From positions 1 through 10,368 of the forward strand of contig CAKPTK010000081.1 in assembly GCA_934190685.1 (NCBI GenBank): DNA of 10,368 bases, in the 5' to 3' direction. The notes below the pieces were generated by a model that was not told where the DNA came from, did no database searches, and saw only the letters and a program-made list of their open reading frames with translations. Source of the DNA: an uncultured Prevotella sp. (GTDB lineage: Bacteria > Bacteroidota > Bacteroidia > Bacteroidales > Bacteroidaceae). The position numbers and the translations under genes were made by a program. Shown here in pieces: positions 1-7,447 of this stretch (position 1 is its first letter; every line of letters begins with the position of its first letter).

Positions 1-1290
1 ATGCTAAACAAGGAAACAAGAGAACGCATCATCGCCCTCATCAACAAGGAAGTGGTGCCTGCCATCGGTTGTACAGAACCTATGGCTGTGGCACTCTGCA
101 CAGCCCAAGCCGCCACAACACTAGGCAAAAAGCCGGAAAACATCCATGTATTCCTCAGTCCCAATATGCTCAAAAATGCCATGGGAGTAGGAATTCCCGG
201 CACAGGAATGATCGGACTGCCCATTGCCATCGCACTCGGTGCTCTTATCGGGAAACCCGAATATGAGTTGGAAGTGCTCAAAGACTTGACTCCCGACACA
301 CTTGAAGAAGGGAAACAATATATTCAAGAGGACCACATTGACGTGAAACTCAAGGAGGGTATCACTGAAAAGCTCTACATCGAAGTAACTTGTATGGCAG
401 ACGGAGACACCGCTACGGCCATCATCGCAGGTGGTCATACAAATATTGTCTATGTGGAGAAGAACAAAAAAACACTGCTTGACAAACGGGGTGGAAACAG
501 TACGGAAGAAGAAAATGAAGACATCAAGCTCAATCTCAATTTGGTCTACGATTTTTCCATGACTACTCCTGTGGACGAGATTCGTTTCATTCTCAAGACC
601 CGTGACTACAATCTCAAGGCCGCCAAAGAATCTCTCAAAGGAAATTATGGGCATTGCTTGGGAAAGACCATGGACCGTCCTTTGAGCCACGGCATCTTCG
701 GCAACAGTATTTTCTCCCACATCATCGCCCGTACAGCCTCAGCGACTGACGCCCGCATGGGTGGTGCCATGATTCCCGTAATGAGCAATAGTGGAAGTGG
801 AAACCAAGGTATTTGCGCCACCAACCCTGTAGCTGTGTATGCCGAAGAAAATGAGAACACTGAGGAAGAGTTGATTCGCGCACTCACCCTAAGCCATCTG
901 ACCGCCATCTATATCAAACAGAGCCTCGGCAAACTCTCCGCTCTTTGTGGCTGTGTAGTGGCCAGCATCGGCAGCAGTTGTGGTATCACTTATCTAATGG
1001 GCGGCGACTATGAGCACATCTGTCATTCAGTGAAGAACATGATCGCCAACCTCACGGGTATGATTTGCGACGGAGCGAAACCAAGTTGCGCCCTGAAAAT
1101 CTGTTCAGGAGTAAGCACTGCCCTTCTCTCGGCTTTACTTTCTATGGAAGGAAAATGTGTCACTTCCACAGAAGGCATCATCGAGAACGATGTGGATCGC
1201 TGTATACACAACCTCACTTCTATCGGTGCTGACGCTATGCGTTCCACCGATGATCATGTGCTCAACATCATGACACACAAGCAATGTTAA
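1..1290 (+). CDS. L-cysteine desulfidase family protein (UPF0597 / serine dehydratase alpha-like)
   Basis: Predicted cytoplasmic iron-sulfur enzyme that breaks L-cysteine down to pyruvate, ammonia and sulfide, the activity described for the Methanocaldococcus desulfidase and E. coli YhaM (CyuA). The 429 residues match the usual family length. The N-terminus carries the hallmark GCTEP at residues 23-27, with Cys24 at the position of the proposed catalytic cysteine. Cys316, Cys356 and Cys363 have the 40- and 7-residue spacing I recall for the cluster-binding cysteines of the archaeal enzyme. Other family-like stretches are GTGM at 67-70, SGSGNQG at 264-270 and GMICDGAKPSC at 353-363. The ATG is the first base of the window and its distance from GCTEP is normal, so the start is probably real, but the promoter is not visible. 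It converges on mnmA and ends at a hairpin terminator. Serine dehydratase activity is an alternative; family membership is surer than substrate. Confidence 0.88.
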   Translation: MLNKETRERIIALINKEVVPAIGCTEPMAVALCTAQAATTLGKKPENIHVFLSPNMLKNAMGVGIPGTGMIGLPIAIALGALIGKPEYELEVLKDLTPDTLEEGKQYIQEDHIDVKLKEGITEKLYIEVTCMADGDTATAIIAGGHTNIVYVEKNKKTLLDKRGGNSTEEENEDIKLNLNLVYDFSMTTPVDEIRFILKTRDYNLKAAKESLKGNYGHCLGKTMDRPLSHGIFGNSIFSHIIARTASATDARMGGAMIPVMSNSGSGNQGICATNPVAVYAEENENTEEELIRALTLSHLTAIYIKQSLGKLSALCGCVVASIGSSCGITYLMGGDYEHICHSVKNMIANLTGMICDGAKPSCALKICSGVSTALLSALLSMEGKCVTSTEGIIENDVDRCIHNLTSIGADAMRSTDDHVLNIMTHKQC

Positions 1291-1311
1291 GCAGCATTTG
1301 ACAAAAAATAA

Positions 1312-1356
1312 AAATCGCCCGGTTCTTGTGCAGCAAGCACAAAGACCGGGCGATTT
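1312..1356. terminator. bidirectional intrinsic terminator between convergent genes
   Basis: Inverted repeat with arms 1312-1331 and 1337-1356. Twelve base pairs starting AAATCGCCCGG, a two-base internal mismatch, then six more pairs close on the five-base loop AGCAA. On the plus strand it is followed by TTTCTTTTC; on the minus strand the flank reads as a T-rich run because 1300-1314 is A-rich. It starts 21 bases after the desulfidase stop and 10 bases beyond the mnmA stop, so it can end both transcripts. Confidence 0.88.
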
Positions 1357-1366
1357 CTTTTCTACT

Positions 1367-2455
1367 CTATAGGGTTATCTCACCACTGCCGAAACAGCGA
1401 TGGTGGTTTTCGTCATAGATCACACAGAACTGACCTGGAGCCACACCTTGGATAAGTTCCTCGGCATGCACGTTATAGCATCCGGGGGCCGTTCGCTCCA
1501 AAATGGCAGGATGGTATTCAGGAGTATGACGGATTTTAAACGTCACTTTCATTTCCTTTTCTCCCCTCCAAGGATCCAACGTAAGAAAATGGAAATCATG
1601 AATGGGAAAATCACGTTTGTAGGCAGTGGCGGGTTCAAAACCCTTTGACACATACAACACATTGTTTGCCACGTCCTTTTTCACCACATACCAAGGACCT
1701 CCACCAACTCCAAGACCCTGACGCTGGCCAATGGTATGGAACCACAGTCCCTTATGCGTTCCGATTTTTTCCCCGGTTTCAAGCTCAAGCACTTCTCCTG
1801 GCTGTTCACCGAGATACTTACGGATGTAGTCGTTATAATTGATTTTTCCGAGAAAACAAATACCTTGCGAATCCTTTCGCTTAGCATTGATAAGATGTTC
1901 ACGCTCTGCAATTTGTCTCACTTCATCTTTCATATAATGGCCAATGGGGAAAAGCGCTTTTCGAAGTTGCCAATCATAAATCTGGGCAAGGAAATCGGTT
2001 TGGTCCTTCACAGGATCCGGACTGGTCACAAGCCATTTGTTCCCCAGTTCATCCATCTCAGTTTGAGCATAGTGTCCGGTAGCGATAAGGTCGTAGTTGT
2101 ACCCCATTTTCTCATGGAAGGCACCAAACTTAATCAGTCGATTGCACATCACATCTGGATTTGGAGTAAAGCCCGAACGGACCTTGTCCATCGTGTACCG
2201 AGTCACTTGATCCCAATATTCCCTGTGGCAATCAACAACTTCAAGACGACATCCATACTTCCGTGCCACAGACGTCGCCATTTCAAGATCCTCTTCCGAA
2301 GAGCAATCCCATTCTTCCTTTTCCTCTGGTCCTATCTTGATGTAGAAACAATCAGGGTGCAATCCTTGCTGTGCCAATTCATGCACAACCACAGAACTGT
2401 CCACTCCGCCCGATAGCAACACTGCAATCTTTTTGTCCTTCAATTTCTGTTCCAT
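1367..2455 (-). CDS. mnmA: tRNA-specific 2-thiouridylase MnmA
   Basis: Cytoplasmic ATP-dependent enzyme that puts sulfur on C2 of the wobble uridine (U34) of the Lys, Glu and Gln tRNAs, using persulfide sulfur relayed from a cysteine desulfurase. From the chosen start it is 362 residues, normal for the family. The ATP-binding PP-loop SGGVDSS is at 15-21. The two catalytic cysteines are Cys104 in the PNPDVMCN motif and Cys200 in the DSQGICF motif. GHYA lies at 127-130 and the C-terminal barrel begins around residue 225. The frame stays open upstream to an ATG at 2500, but those 15 codons lie over the promoter and have no family similarity, so I place the start at 2455. Many Bacteroidota carry more than one MnmA paralogue; this may not be the only copy. 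It follows the FecR/DUF4384-like gene after 83 bp but has its own promoter. Confidence 0.96.
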   Translation of the reverse strand: MEQKLKDKKIAVLLSGGVDSSVVVHELAQQGLHPDCFYIKIGPEEKEEWDCSSEEDLEMATSVARKYGCRLEVVDCHREYWDQVTRYTMDKVRSGFTPNPDVMCNRLIKFGAFHEKMGYNYDLIATGHYAQTEMDELGNKWLVTSPDPVKDQTDFLAQIYDWQLRKALFPIGHYMKDEVRQIAEREHLINAKRKDSQGICFLGKINYNDYIRKYLGEQPGEVLELETGEKIGTHKGLWFHTIGQRQGLGVGGGPWYVVKKDVANNVLYVSKGFEPATAYKRDFPIHDFHFLTLDPWRGEKEMKVTFKIRHTPEYHPAILERTAPGCYNVHAEELIQGVAPGQFCVIYDENHHRCFGSGEITL

Positions 2456-2460
2456 ATTTG

Positions 2461-2495
2461 CAAAGGTAGTGCAATTGAGCGAGATATAAAACAAA
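2461..2495 (-). promoter_or_regulatory. predicted mnmA promoter (Bacteroidota -33/-7 type)
   Basis: Read on the minus strand, TACCTTTG at 2468-2461 matches the -7 consensus TAnnTTTG exactly. A TTTG at 2495-2492 is a possible -33 box, but its 23-bp spacer is longer than the usual 19-21. Only five bases separate the -7 box from the mnmA ATG, so transcription would begin almost at the start codon. Confidence 0.6.
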
Positions 2496-2538
2496 TTCAC
2501 ACGTTTTTATTTTCCATTCCTTTCCGCCTATCCATTCT

Positions 2539-3354
2539 TTATTTCAAGAACACGGTTTTTATTTGGATTTTCTTTACAGACCTATTACCAAGTTCTTCAT
2601 CAGAATTAAGCATTTCCTCAAGGTCCTCACTATAGAATGGGGCATCAGAAGCAACAAGTACATAAATTTCCGCTCCCTTCTGGAAGGTTTCTGAATCCAA
2701 TATCATATCAGACTTGGCACCAATCATCAAGCATGGCATTTCATCGTCTGTATCATAAAGCATGTGAACAAGGCCTGTCTCTTTTGAAACAGACACTATA
2801 TTATAGAATACGGGAATAGTATCCCTATTGATGACCCGGAAGCTGAACTCCGTATTTGTCATGGATTTCTTTTCCGCTTCAATTTTCAAAGAGGAATTTG
2901 TCACCCGACCAGGCACCTTCTTCATCAAAATCTGAAGTTGCAGATAAACGATTGCCGTATTCGTCTCAAGTTCTTCGTCAGAACCACGCAACGATGCACC
3001 CAATTGTCCCCATGACTCATGACTTTCCTGCGTAGTGGCAAGTATCGTTTTCAACAGCCGCATGCTCACACTCCCAGCATACTTCCGTACACGAGCAACA
3101 GCATCCGATATTTTAACACGGCCTTTTTCTTTCAGATAATAGACTTTCCTTGATTTCTTGTCCAGCAAGGCCAGTTGCTGACACCTGCTTAAATCAACAA
3201 TATCCGTTGGCTTAATCCGACTTCCTATCTTAAGCGGCTGATGAGTGTCCATATTCAAGGCATATCCGGAAAGTTTATATACATCGTATATATTTTGCGC
3301 TCTCAATCCTATCCATAGGAATGACAGCAAAAAGAACAATATAAATCTTTTCAT
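2539..3354 (-). CDS. secreted FecR-like / DUF4384-like protein, function unknown
   Basis: A 271-residue exported protein I cannot name with certainty. Residues 1-19 form a signal peptide (charged start, FILFFLLSFLWIGL core, cleavage near RAQ). Residues 26-82 read as a small beta domain with the FecR-type pattern: LSGYA, then LKIGSRIKPTD, a run about internal state (LALLDKK) and a strand ending VKIS. Residues 168-240 resemble DUF4384, with an INRDTIPVFYNIVSV strand pair, VHMLYD, a LMIGAKSDM turn and EIYVLVASDAPF near the end. These domain readings are by eye and moderate at best. The middle (85-165) looks helical, with acidic and Ser-rich stretches. I start it at 3354, not 3378, because that ATG overlaps the CHASE2 stop as ATGA and leads straight into the signal peptide. 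It is the last gene of its unit and probably works with the CHASE2 protein at the cell envelope. Confidence 0.75.
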   Translation of the reverse strand: MKRFILFFLLSFLWIGLRAQNIYDVYKLSGYALNMDTHQPLKIGSRIKPTDIVDLSRCQQLALLDKKSRKVYYLKEKGRVKISDAVARVRKYAGSVSMRLLKTILATTQESHESWGQLGASLRGSDEELETNTAIVYLQLQILMKKVPGRVTNSSLKIEAEKKSMTNTEFSFRVINRDTIPVFYNIVSVSKETGLVHMLYDTDDEMPCLMIGAKSDMILDSETFQKGAEIYVLVASDAPFYSEDLEEMLNSDEELGNRSVKKIQIKTVFLK

Positions 3355-4445
3355 TTCTTTGTTTTTTTGAATAACCAAGTTGTCAGAAAATCCTCACAAG
3401 CGAAATAAACATCAAGTGTCAACTGCCCTAAAGCCACAATCAAAAGAATCTTCGGTACATTGATTGACACACGGAAAACACTATAGAAGAAACATCCCAA
3501 CACAATGCCCACAACCACCAGCGCCACAAGTGTCAGACGTATGACCACAGGTTTTGACTTGCGTCCCGAGAGAGAAAGATAAAAGAAAGCCATTCCTATG
3601 GCAAGCAATACACCTATGCTCCAATTGAGTATATCATCAACCACAGTGAGATACATTCCATCAAGCATATTGGAGATGATGTTGGCATGAATGAGTACAC
3701 CAGGGTAGTCCATCGAGAGTGGTGTGACATGTAAATCTGAAGCCTCATCAATAGTTCCCAGCAATACCACTTTTCCGCATATCACATCTGCATAGTTCTT
3801 CACCTCAGAGGGATTTATTGTGACAAACTCATGGTCTGAATAATAAATATGTTGAACTTCTTCCGTAAGACGGAGAGGAGCATTCATACATTCGCAGACA
3901 GAGAGTGCAAAGGACGGGAATGTGTCTTTTGCCACATAAAGAGGTCGATAGGTGCGTACGACCCCATGCGAGCCTTTGCTCACCAGATTGACAACACCCC
4001 ATCTTGCCTTCAACACAGACTGAATGGCGAAGTTGGATTTCATCCGTTGTGTCTCGTCATCCAATTGTGTCGCCAATACGATGTTTTTAGAATAGCGATT
4101 AAGAGTCGAGACGAGTACAGAATCCGAACTTGCATCTTTCGGACAGACAAAAAGTGCGTCAATGCCCACAACTTTAGGATGGCAATGCTCCACATCTTCC
4201 AGCAACGCTGCAAGGGCAGCCCGATCAAAAACACTATCAATGTTGACCACCACGACATTGGGATCAACAGTTTTTTCTCCTCGATTTGCCTCAACACGAT
4301 TATAGAAATCCGAGATTGAAAAGTCAGAATTGCCGTCCAACAGTGTAATAATCGTATTGGCATTGATGTCCTTTGTAATCAGAAAAGACGCCAATACAGC
4401 CACCACCACTGAGAGGGTTGCAAGGATATATTTTGGGGAACTCAT
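3351..4445 (-). CDS. CHASE2-domain membrane protein lacking an output domain
   Basis: A 364-residue inner-membrane sensor-like protein. One N-terminal membrane anchor (about 7-23) is followed by an extracytoplasmic CHASE2 domain (about 35-268). The domain's signature is VICGKVVLLGTIDEASD (221-237), then HVTPL (239-243) and YPGVLIHANIISNML (247-261); PNVVVVNIDSVF (62-73) and the KVVGIDALF strand (91-99) are also typical. Three membrane segments follow at about 272-292, 301-321 and 327-349. CHASE2 normally senses signals for an attached cyclase, kinase or phosphatase, but this protein stops about 15 residues after its last helix. The frame is open back to 4559, but that would overlap the preceding gene by over 100 bases; the ATG at 4445 sits 7 nt after that gene's stop and gives a normal anchor. 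It is translationally coupled (ATGA) to the downstream secreted protein. The ligand is unknown. Confidence 0.88.
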   Translation of the reverse strand: MSSPKYILATLSVVVAVLASFLITKDINANTIITLLDGNSDFSISDFYNRVEANRGEKTVDPNVVVVNIDSVFDRAALAALLEDVEHCHPKVVGIDALFVCPKDASSDSVLVSTLNRYSKNIVLATQLDDETQRMKSNFAIQSVLKARWGVVNLVSKGSHGVVRTYRPLYVAKDTFPSFALSVCECMNAPLRLTEEVQHIYYSDHEFVTINPSEVKNYADVICGKVVLLGTIDEASDLHVTPLSMDYPGVLIHANIISNMLDGMYLTVVDDILNWSIGVLLAIGMAFFYLSLSGRKSKPVVIRLTLVALVVVGIVLGCFFYSVFRVSINVPKILLIVALGQLTLDVYFACEDFLTTWLFKKTKK

Positions 4446-4452
4446 CAATCTG

Positions 4453-4926
4453 TCAACTTTTTGTCTCAAGATATGCTGCGAATATGCGGGCCGCACATTC
4501 CACTTTGGCTGCACACGGACGAGTCTTATAATATTCTGCCGTTCGGGCTGAAGCGACATAACTCGAGTGCGTTTTCTCCGCTCCTTTCAATCCTAACAGA
4601 TCCGCACAGATAACAGACCCATTGAGTTCTTTAAACTGTGCCAACAATTCTTGCACGACCTTATAACATACAGACTTTCCCTCGCGGTCATTCCCTTCCG
4701 TCTGACCACAGTCCAAGCCTGCAAGAATGACCAAGCCTGACACTGCTCCACACATCATGCGCAACCTGCCTACACCGCCACCAAAACCGGCAGCCACTCT
4801 TTTTGCCATGTTGTCATCCAATCCGTATAAATCAGCAAAGGCTGCCACCACGGATTGGCAACAACCATACCCTTGCATAAAATTGTCCACTGCACGGTGT
4901 ACTCGTGCCTCTAATTCTGACGTCAT
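4453..4926 (-). CDS. C_GCxxG_C_C family cysteine-rich protein
   Basis: A 157-residue soluble protein of the C_GCxxG_C_C family, whose members are thought to be redox or metal-binding but have no settled biochemical function. The pattern is clear: GCCQS at 21-25, the glycine-rich FGGGVG at 48-53, MCGAVSG at 58-64, then Cys73, Cys87, Cys107 in the ICADLLGLKG segment, and Cys138 and Cys144 near the C-terminus. Cys23 next to Cys22 gives a vicinal pair at the first conserved cysteine, where many homologues, as I recall them, have a serine. No signal peptide or membrane segment is visible. It is the first gene of a minus-strand unit with the CHASE2 gene 7 nt downstream. Its own leader has an AGGA about 7 nt before the ATG, one of the few Shine-Dalgarno-like sites here. 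Confidence 0.88.
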   Translation of the reverse strand: MTSELEARVHRAVDNFMQGYGCCQSVVAAFADLYGLDDNMAKRVAAGFGGGVGRLRMMCGAVSGLVILAGLDCGQTEGNDREGKSVCYKVVQELLAQFKELNGSVICADLLGLKGAEKTHSSYVASARTAEYYKTRPCAAKVECAARIFAAYLETKS

Positions 4927-4953
4927 AAAAGTCCTGTTTAGTTATTGAATGGA

Positions 4954-4961
4954 CAAAGATA
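4954..4961 (-). promoter_or_regulatory. predicted -7 box for the C_GCxxG / CHASE2 unit
   Basis: On the minus strand TATCTTTG matches TAnnTTTG, 27 bases before the C_GCxxG start codon. No convincing TTTG is found at the right spacing upstream (around 4981-4984), so the promoter may be weak or need an activator. It is the only promoter candidate I see for the three-gene unit. Confidence 0.55.
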
Positions 4962-5050
4962 CGACATAAATGGCTAACAGTATGGAGCTATCAACCAATA
5001 TTTAATGAAATATAACAAATGGGAAGAGTGGTCAAGCCATATTATTATTG

Positions 5051-5058
5051 TAACTTTG
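5051..5058 (+). promoter_or_regulatory. predicted -7 box for the secreted hydrolase
   Basis: TAACTTTG matches TAnnTTTG and is followed by a 26-base A-rich leader up to the ATG at 5085. No good TTTG lies 19-21 bp upstream; that stretch reads GTGG-like, which fits a regulated or weak promoter. The 158-bp gap 4927-5084 therefore holds two back-to-back promoters for divergent genes. Confidence 0.55.
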
Positions 5059-5084
5059 CATAAAACAAAACCAATAATATCAAT

Positions 5085-6398
5085 ATGAAGAAACTTTTTT
5101 TTCTTTGTTTCATCGCACTGGCTTGGTGCATGAACATTTCAGCGGGCAATTACCCCGACCGTGCTGATTATCTTTGGTTGACCGTACCCGACCATGCCAA
5201 CTGGATCTACAAGACAGGGGAAAACGCCAACATTGAGATTACATTCTGCAAGTATGGCATACCCCGTGACGCCAAGGTGGACTATGAAATCGCCGACGAC
5301 ATGCTGGAGGCAGACAAACGAGGATCTTTCAACTTGAAAAATGGACGTGCTGTCTTCAACATGGGTTCCCGCAAAACACCAGGATTCCGTGATCTCAGAC
5401 TCTCCACAACTGTAGACGGAAAGAAATACAGCCACCATGTCAAGGTGGGATTTTCTGTTGACGGCATCAAACCCTTCACCCAAGAGCCAGCCGACTTCAT
5501 GCAGTTCTGGCAGAAAAACATTCAAGAAGTGGAAAAGACACCGCTCTACTACACCAAAGAATTGGCACAGGAATATTGCACAGACAAAGTGACTTGCTAT
5601 CTCGTCAAGCTACGCATCAACAGGCAAGGACAAAGCATCTACGCCTATCTCTTTTACCCGAAGAATGCACAGAAAGGCAATTGCCCGGTCGTGCTGTGCC
5701 CTCCAGGAGCAGGCATCAAGACCATCAAAGAGCCTTTGCGCCATAAATATTATGCCGAGAACGGATGTATTCGCATGGAAATGGAAATTCATGGACTTGA
5801 CCCACGTCTTTCACAGGAGACTTTCAAAGATATCAGTACCGCCTTCAATGGAAAAGAAAACGGATATTTGGAAAATGGACTGAGCAACCGGGACAACTAC
5901 TATATGAAACGTGTTTACCTTTCCTTGGTCAAGGCTATCGACCTGCTTACCTCACTTCCTGAATGGGACGGCAAGAACGTCATCGTACAAGGAGGCAGCC
6001 AAGGCGGTGCGTTGTCCATTATTGCCGCAGGACTGGACAACCGTGTGACCCAATGTGTGGTAAACCACCCCGCCTTGAGCGACATGGCTGCTTACAGCGA
6101 AAAAGGACGTACTGGTGGTTATCCTCATTTCAATAAGATTCCCGGAACACTTACCCCGGAAAAAATCAAGACCATGGCCTACTATGATGTCGTGAACTTC
6201 GCCCGCCACGTGAAAGCAGAGACCTACATGACCTGGGGATATAACGACAACACTTGTCCGCCCACAACAAGCTATGCTGTGTGGAATACGCTCTCTTGTC
6301 CAAAAGAGGCTTTGCTCACCCCCATCAACGAGCATTGGACTTCCGAGGCCACTGAATACGGCCACATGGAGTGGATTCTCAAACATCTGAAGAAATAA
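5085..6398 (+). CDS. secreted acetylxylan esterase-like alpha/beta hydrolase (CE7/AXE1-related)
   Basis: An exported hydrolase of 437 residues. Residues 1-21 are a signal peptide (MKKLFF, hydrophobic core, cleavage near ISA-G); Cys15 is preceded by Trp, so a lipobox is unlikely. Residues about 22-125 look like an all-beta, Ig-like N-terminal domain, and from about 135 comes the AXE1/cephalosporin-C deacetylase-like fold. The predicted triad is Ser305 in GGSQGG (303-308), Asp388 in YNDNTCPP and His427 in GHMEW. PPGAG at 206-210 likely forms the oxyanion side. YYDVVNFARH before the Asp is typical of the family. The classical CE7 RGQ motif is not seen; the corresponding place carries HGLDP (236-240). 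This suggests an acetyl- or other carbohydrate-esterase with altered specificity, acting in the periplasm or outside. It stands alone between its own promoter and terminator. Confidence 0.85.
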   Translation: MKKLFFLCFIALAWCMNISAGNYPDRADYLWLTVPDHANWIYKTGENANIEITFCKYGIPRDAKVDYEIADDMLEADKRGSFNLKNGRAVFNMGSRKTPGFRDLRLSTTVDGKKYSHHVKVGFSVDGIKPFTQEPADFMQFWQKNIQEVEKTPLYYTKELAQEYCTDKVTCYLVKLRINRQGQSIYAYLFYPKNAQKGNCPVVLCPPGAGIKTIKEPLRHKYYAENGCIRMEMEIHGLDPRLSQETFKDISTAFNGKENGYLENGLSNRDNYYMKRVYLSLVKAIDLLTSLPEWDGKNVIVQGGSQGGALSIIAAGLDNRVTQCVVNHPALSDMAAYSEKGRTGGYPHFNKIPGTLTPEKIKTMAYYDVVNFARHVKAETYMTWGYNDNTCPPTTSYAVWNTLSCPKEALLTPINEHWTSEATEYGHMEWILKHLKK

Positions 6399-6410
6399 TC
6401 GGAAATACAG

Positions 6411-6455
6411 AAGTCCCCGACAGTTGCTGAACAAACAACAAACTGTCGGGGACTT
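6411..6455 (+). terminator. intrinsic terminator of the hydrolase gene
   Basis: A perfect 15-bp stem: arm AAGTCCCCGACAGTT at 6411-6425 and its complement at 6441-6455, with a 15-base loop and a T-rich run (TTCTT) directly after. It starts 12 bases after the hydrolase stop. Read on the minus strand it lies 50 bases beyond the rsgA stop, but the tail there (CTGTATTTCC) is poor in T, so it suits the plus strand best and may only partly stop rsgA transcripts. Confidence 0.87.
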
Positions 6456-6505
6456 TTCTTCATCAAGCATTCCGTTACATCGGTTTCCCCTAAAGAAAAA
6501 CGACA

Positions 6506-7441
6506 TCAGAATGCTTCCCGATATTTATTTTCATCTTTGTCTTCAAGCATACTCAAGTACGACTGATAGCGGCTGGCGGCAATATAATGCTCTTCCACCG
6601 CCTTCAACACCGCGCAACCTGGCTCATGCGTGTGCGTACAGTTGCTGAAACGGCAGTCCTTGGAGAAATGGAAAATGTCACGGAAATAGCTTGTCAACTC
6701 CTCCGGTTCCATGTCAAACGTACCGAAGCCTTTGATTCCCGGAGTGTCAATCACCCATCCCGCAGCCTCCGGCAGCCGAAGCATCTCACTAAAGGTGGTG
6801 GTGTGCATACCCGTATTATGTGCATCACTTATCTCGGCAGTGCGCAACGACAGTCCTGGAATCAAGCGATTGAGCAACGTTGATTTGCCCACACCACTAT
6901 TGCCACTGAACAAGGTTATCTTGTCTTTGAGCAAAGGACGCAAATCTTCCACACCTTCTCCCGTCACTGCGGATATCTCACGACATGCATATCCTATGCT
7001 GTCATAGAGATTGATGACCGCCTGCTGATAATGCAACTCGTCCTCAGCCAAGGTGTCGCGCTTGTTGAACACCAAGGTCACCGGCACTCGATAGGCCTCT
7101 GCCGAAGCTAGAAAACGGTCGATAAAAGTCGTGCTTGTCTGTGGACGGTTGACCGTAACCACGAGAAACACCTGGTCTATGTTGGCCGCGATGATATGAC
7201 TCTGTTTCGAGAGATTGGGCGACTTGCGGATGATGTAGTTGCGCCGGTCTTCTATCGAAGTGATAAAAGCCGTTCCTTCAGGATTACAGACTATCTCCAC
7301 CCGGTCGCCCACAGCCACAGGATTGGTACTGCGAATGCCTTTCAAGCGGAAATTCCCCTTGATTTTACTCTCCACCTGTGTTCCCTCATCGGTGAGCACA
7401 GTGTACCAACTGCCCGTGTTCTTGATTACAATTCCTTTCAC
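6506..7441 (-). CDS. rsgA: ribosome small subunit-dependent GTPase RsgA
   Basis: Circularly permuted GTPase that acts late in 30S subunit maturation and is stimulated by the small subunit; 311 residues. An N-terminal OB-fold (about 1-65) contains [15 protein letters not shown] and VGDRV. The permuted G motifs come in the expected order: G4 NKRD at 126-129, G5 near SAVTG at 157-161, G1 GNSGVGKS at 180-187, G2-like HTTT at 213-216 and G3 DTPG at 232-235. The C-terminal zinc site is Cys263, Cys268, His270 and Cys276. The start codon is GTG (7441-7439); no nearby ATG exists, and the [17 protein letters not shown] start is the usual one in Bacteroidota. It lies 6 nt after the frr stop and has no promoter of its own, so it is co-transcribed with frr and probably translationally coupled. 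Confidence 0.96.
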   Translation of the reverse strand: MKGIVIKNTGSWYTVLTDEGTQVESKIKGNFRLKGIRSTNPVAVGDRVEIVCNPEGTAFITSIEDRRNYIIRKSPNLSKQSHIIAANIDQVFLVVTVNRPQTSTTFIDRFLASAEAYRVPVTLVFNKRDTLAEDELHYQQAVINLYDSIGYACREISAVTGEGVEDLRPLLKDKITLFSGNSGVGKSTLLNRLIPGLSLRTAEISDAHNTGMHTTTFSEMLRLPEAAGWVIDTPGIKGFGTFDMEPEELTSYFRDIFHFSKDCRFSNCTHTHEPGCAVLKAVEEHYIAASRYQSYLSMLEDKDENKYREAF

Positions 7442-7447
7442 GAAACC

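Noticed and set aside
1736..2416. 226-codon plus-strand open frame opposite mnmA
   Set aside because: It runs antisense through a conserved gene, has no recognisable domain and no promoter; it is a shadow of mnmA.
4446..4559. Upstream extension of the CHASE2 reading frame to an ATG at 4559
   Set aside because: It would overlap the end of the clearly conserved C_GCxxG_C_C gene by over 100 bases, has no family similarity, and the ATG at 4445 leads directly into the membrane anchor.
1..4926. A sulfur-metabolism island (cysteine desulfidase, MnmA, cysteine-rich protein)
   Set aside because: The desulfidase is convergent with mnmA and separated by a terminator, and MnmA takes sulfur from a cysteine desulfurase relay rather than free sulfide, so proximity alone does not support a pathway.
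5039..5080. Inverted repeat of about 8 bp (TATTATTG / CAATAATA) flanking the hydrolase -7 box, a possible operator
   Set aside because: The repeat is pure A+T-type low complexity and short; arms like this are expected by chance in such a region.
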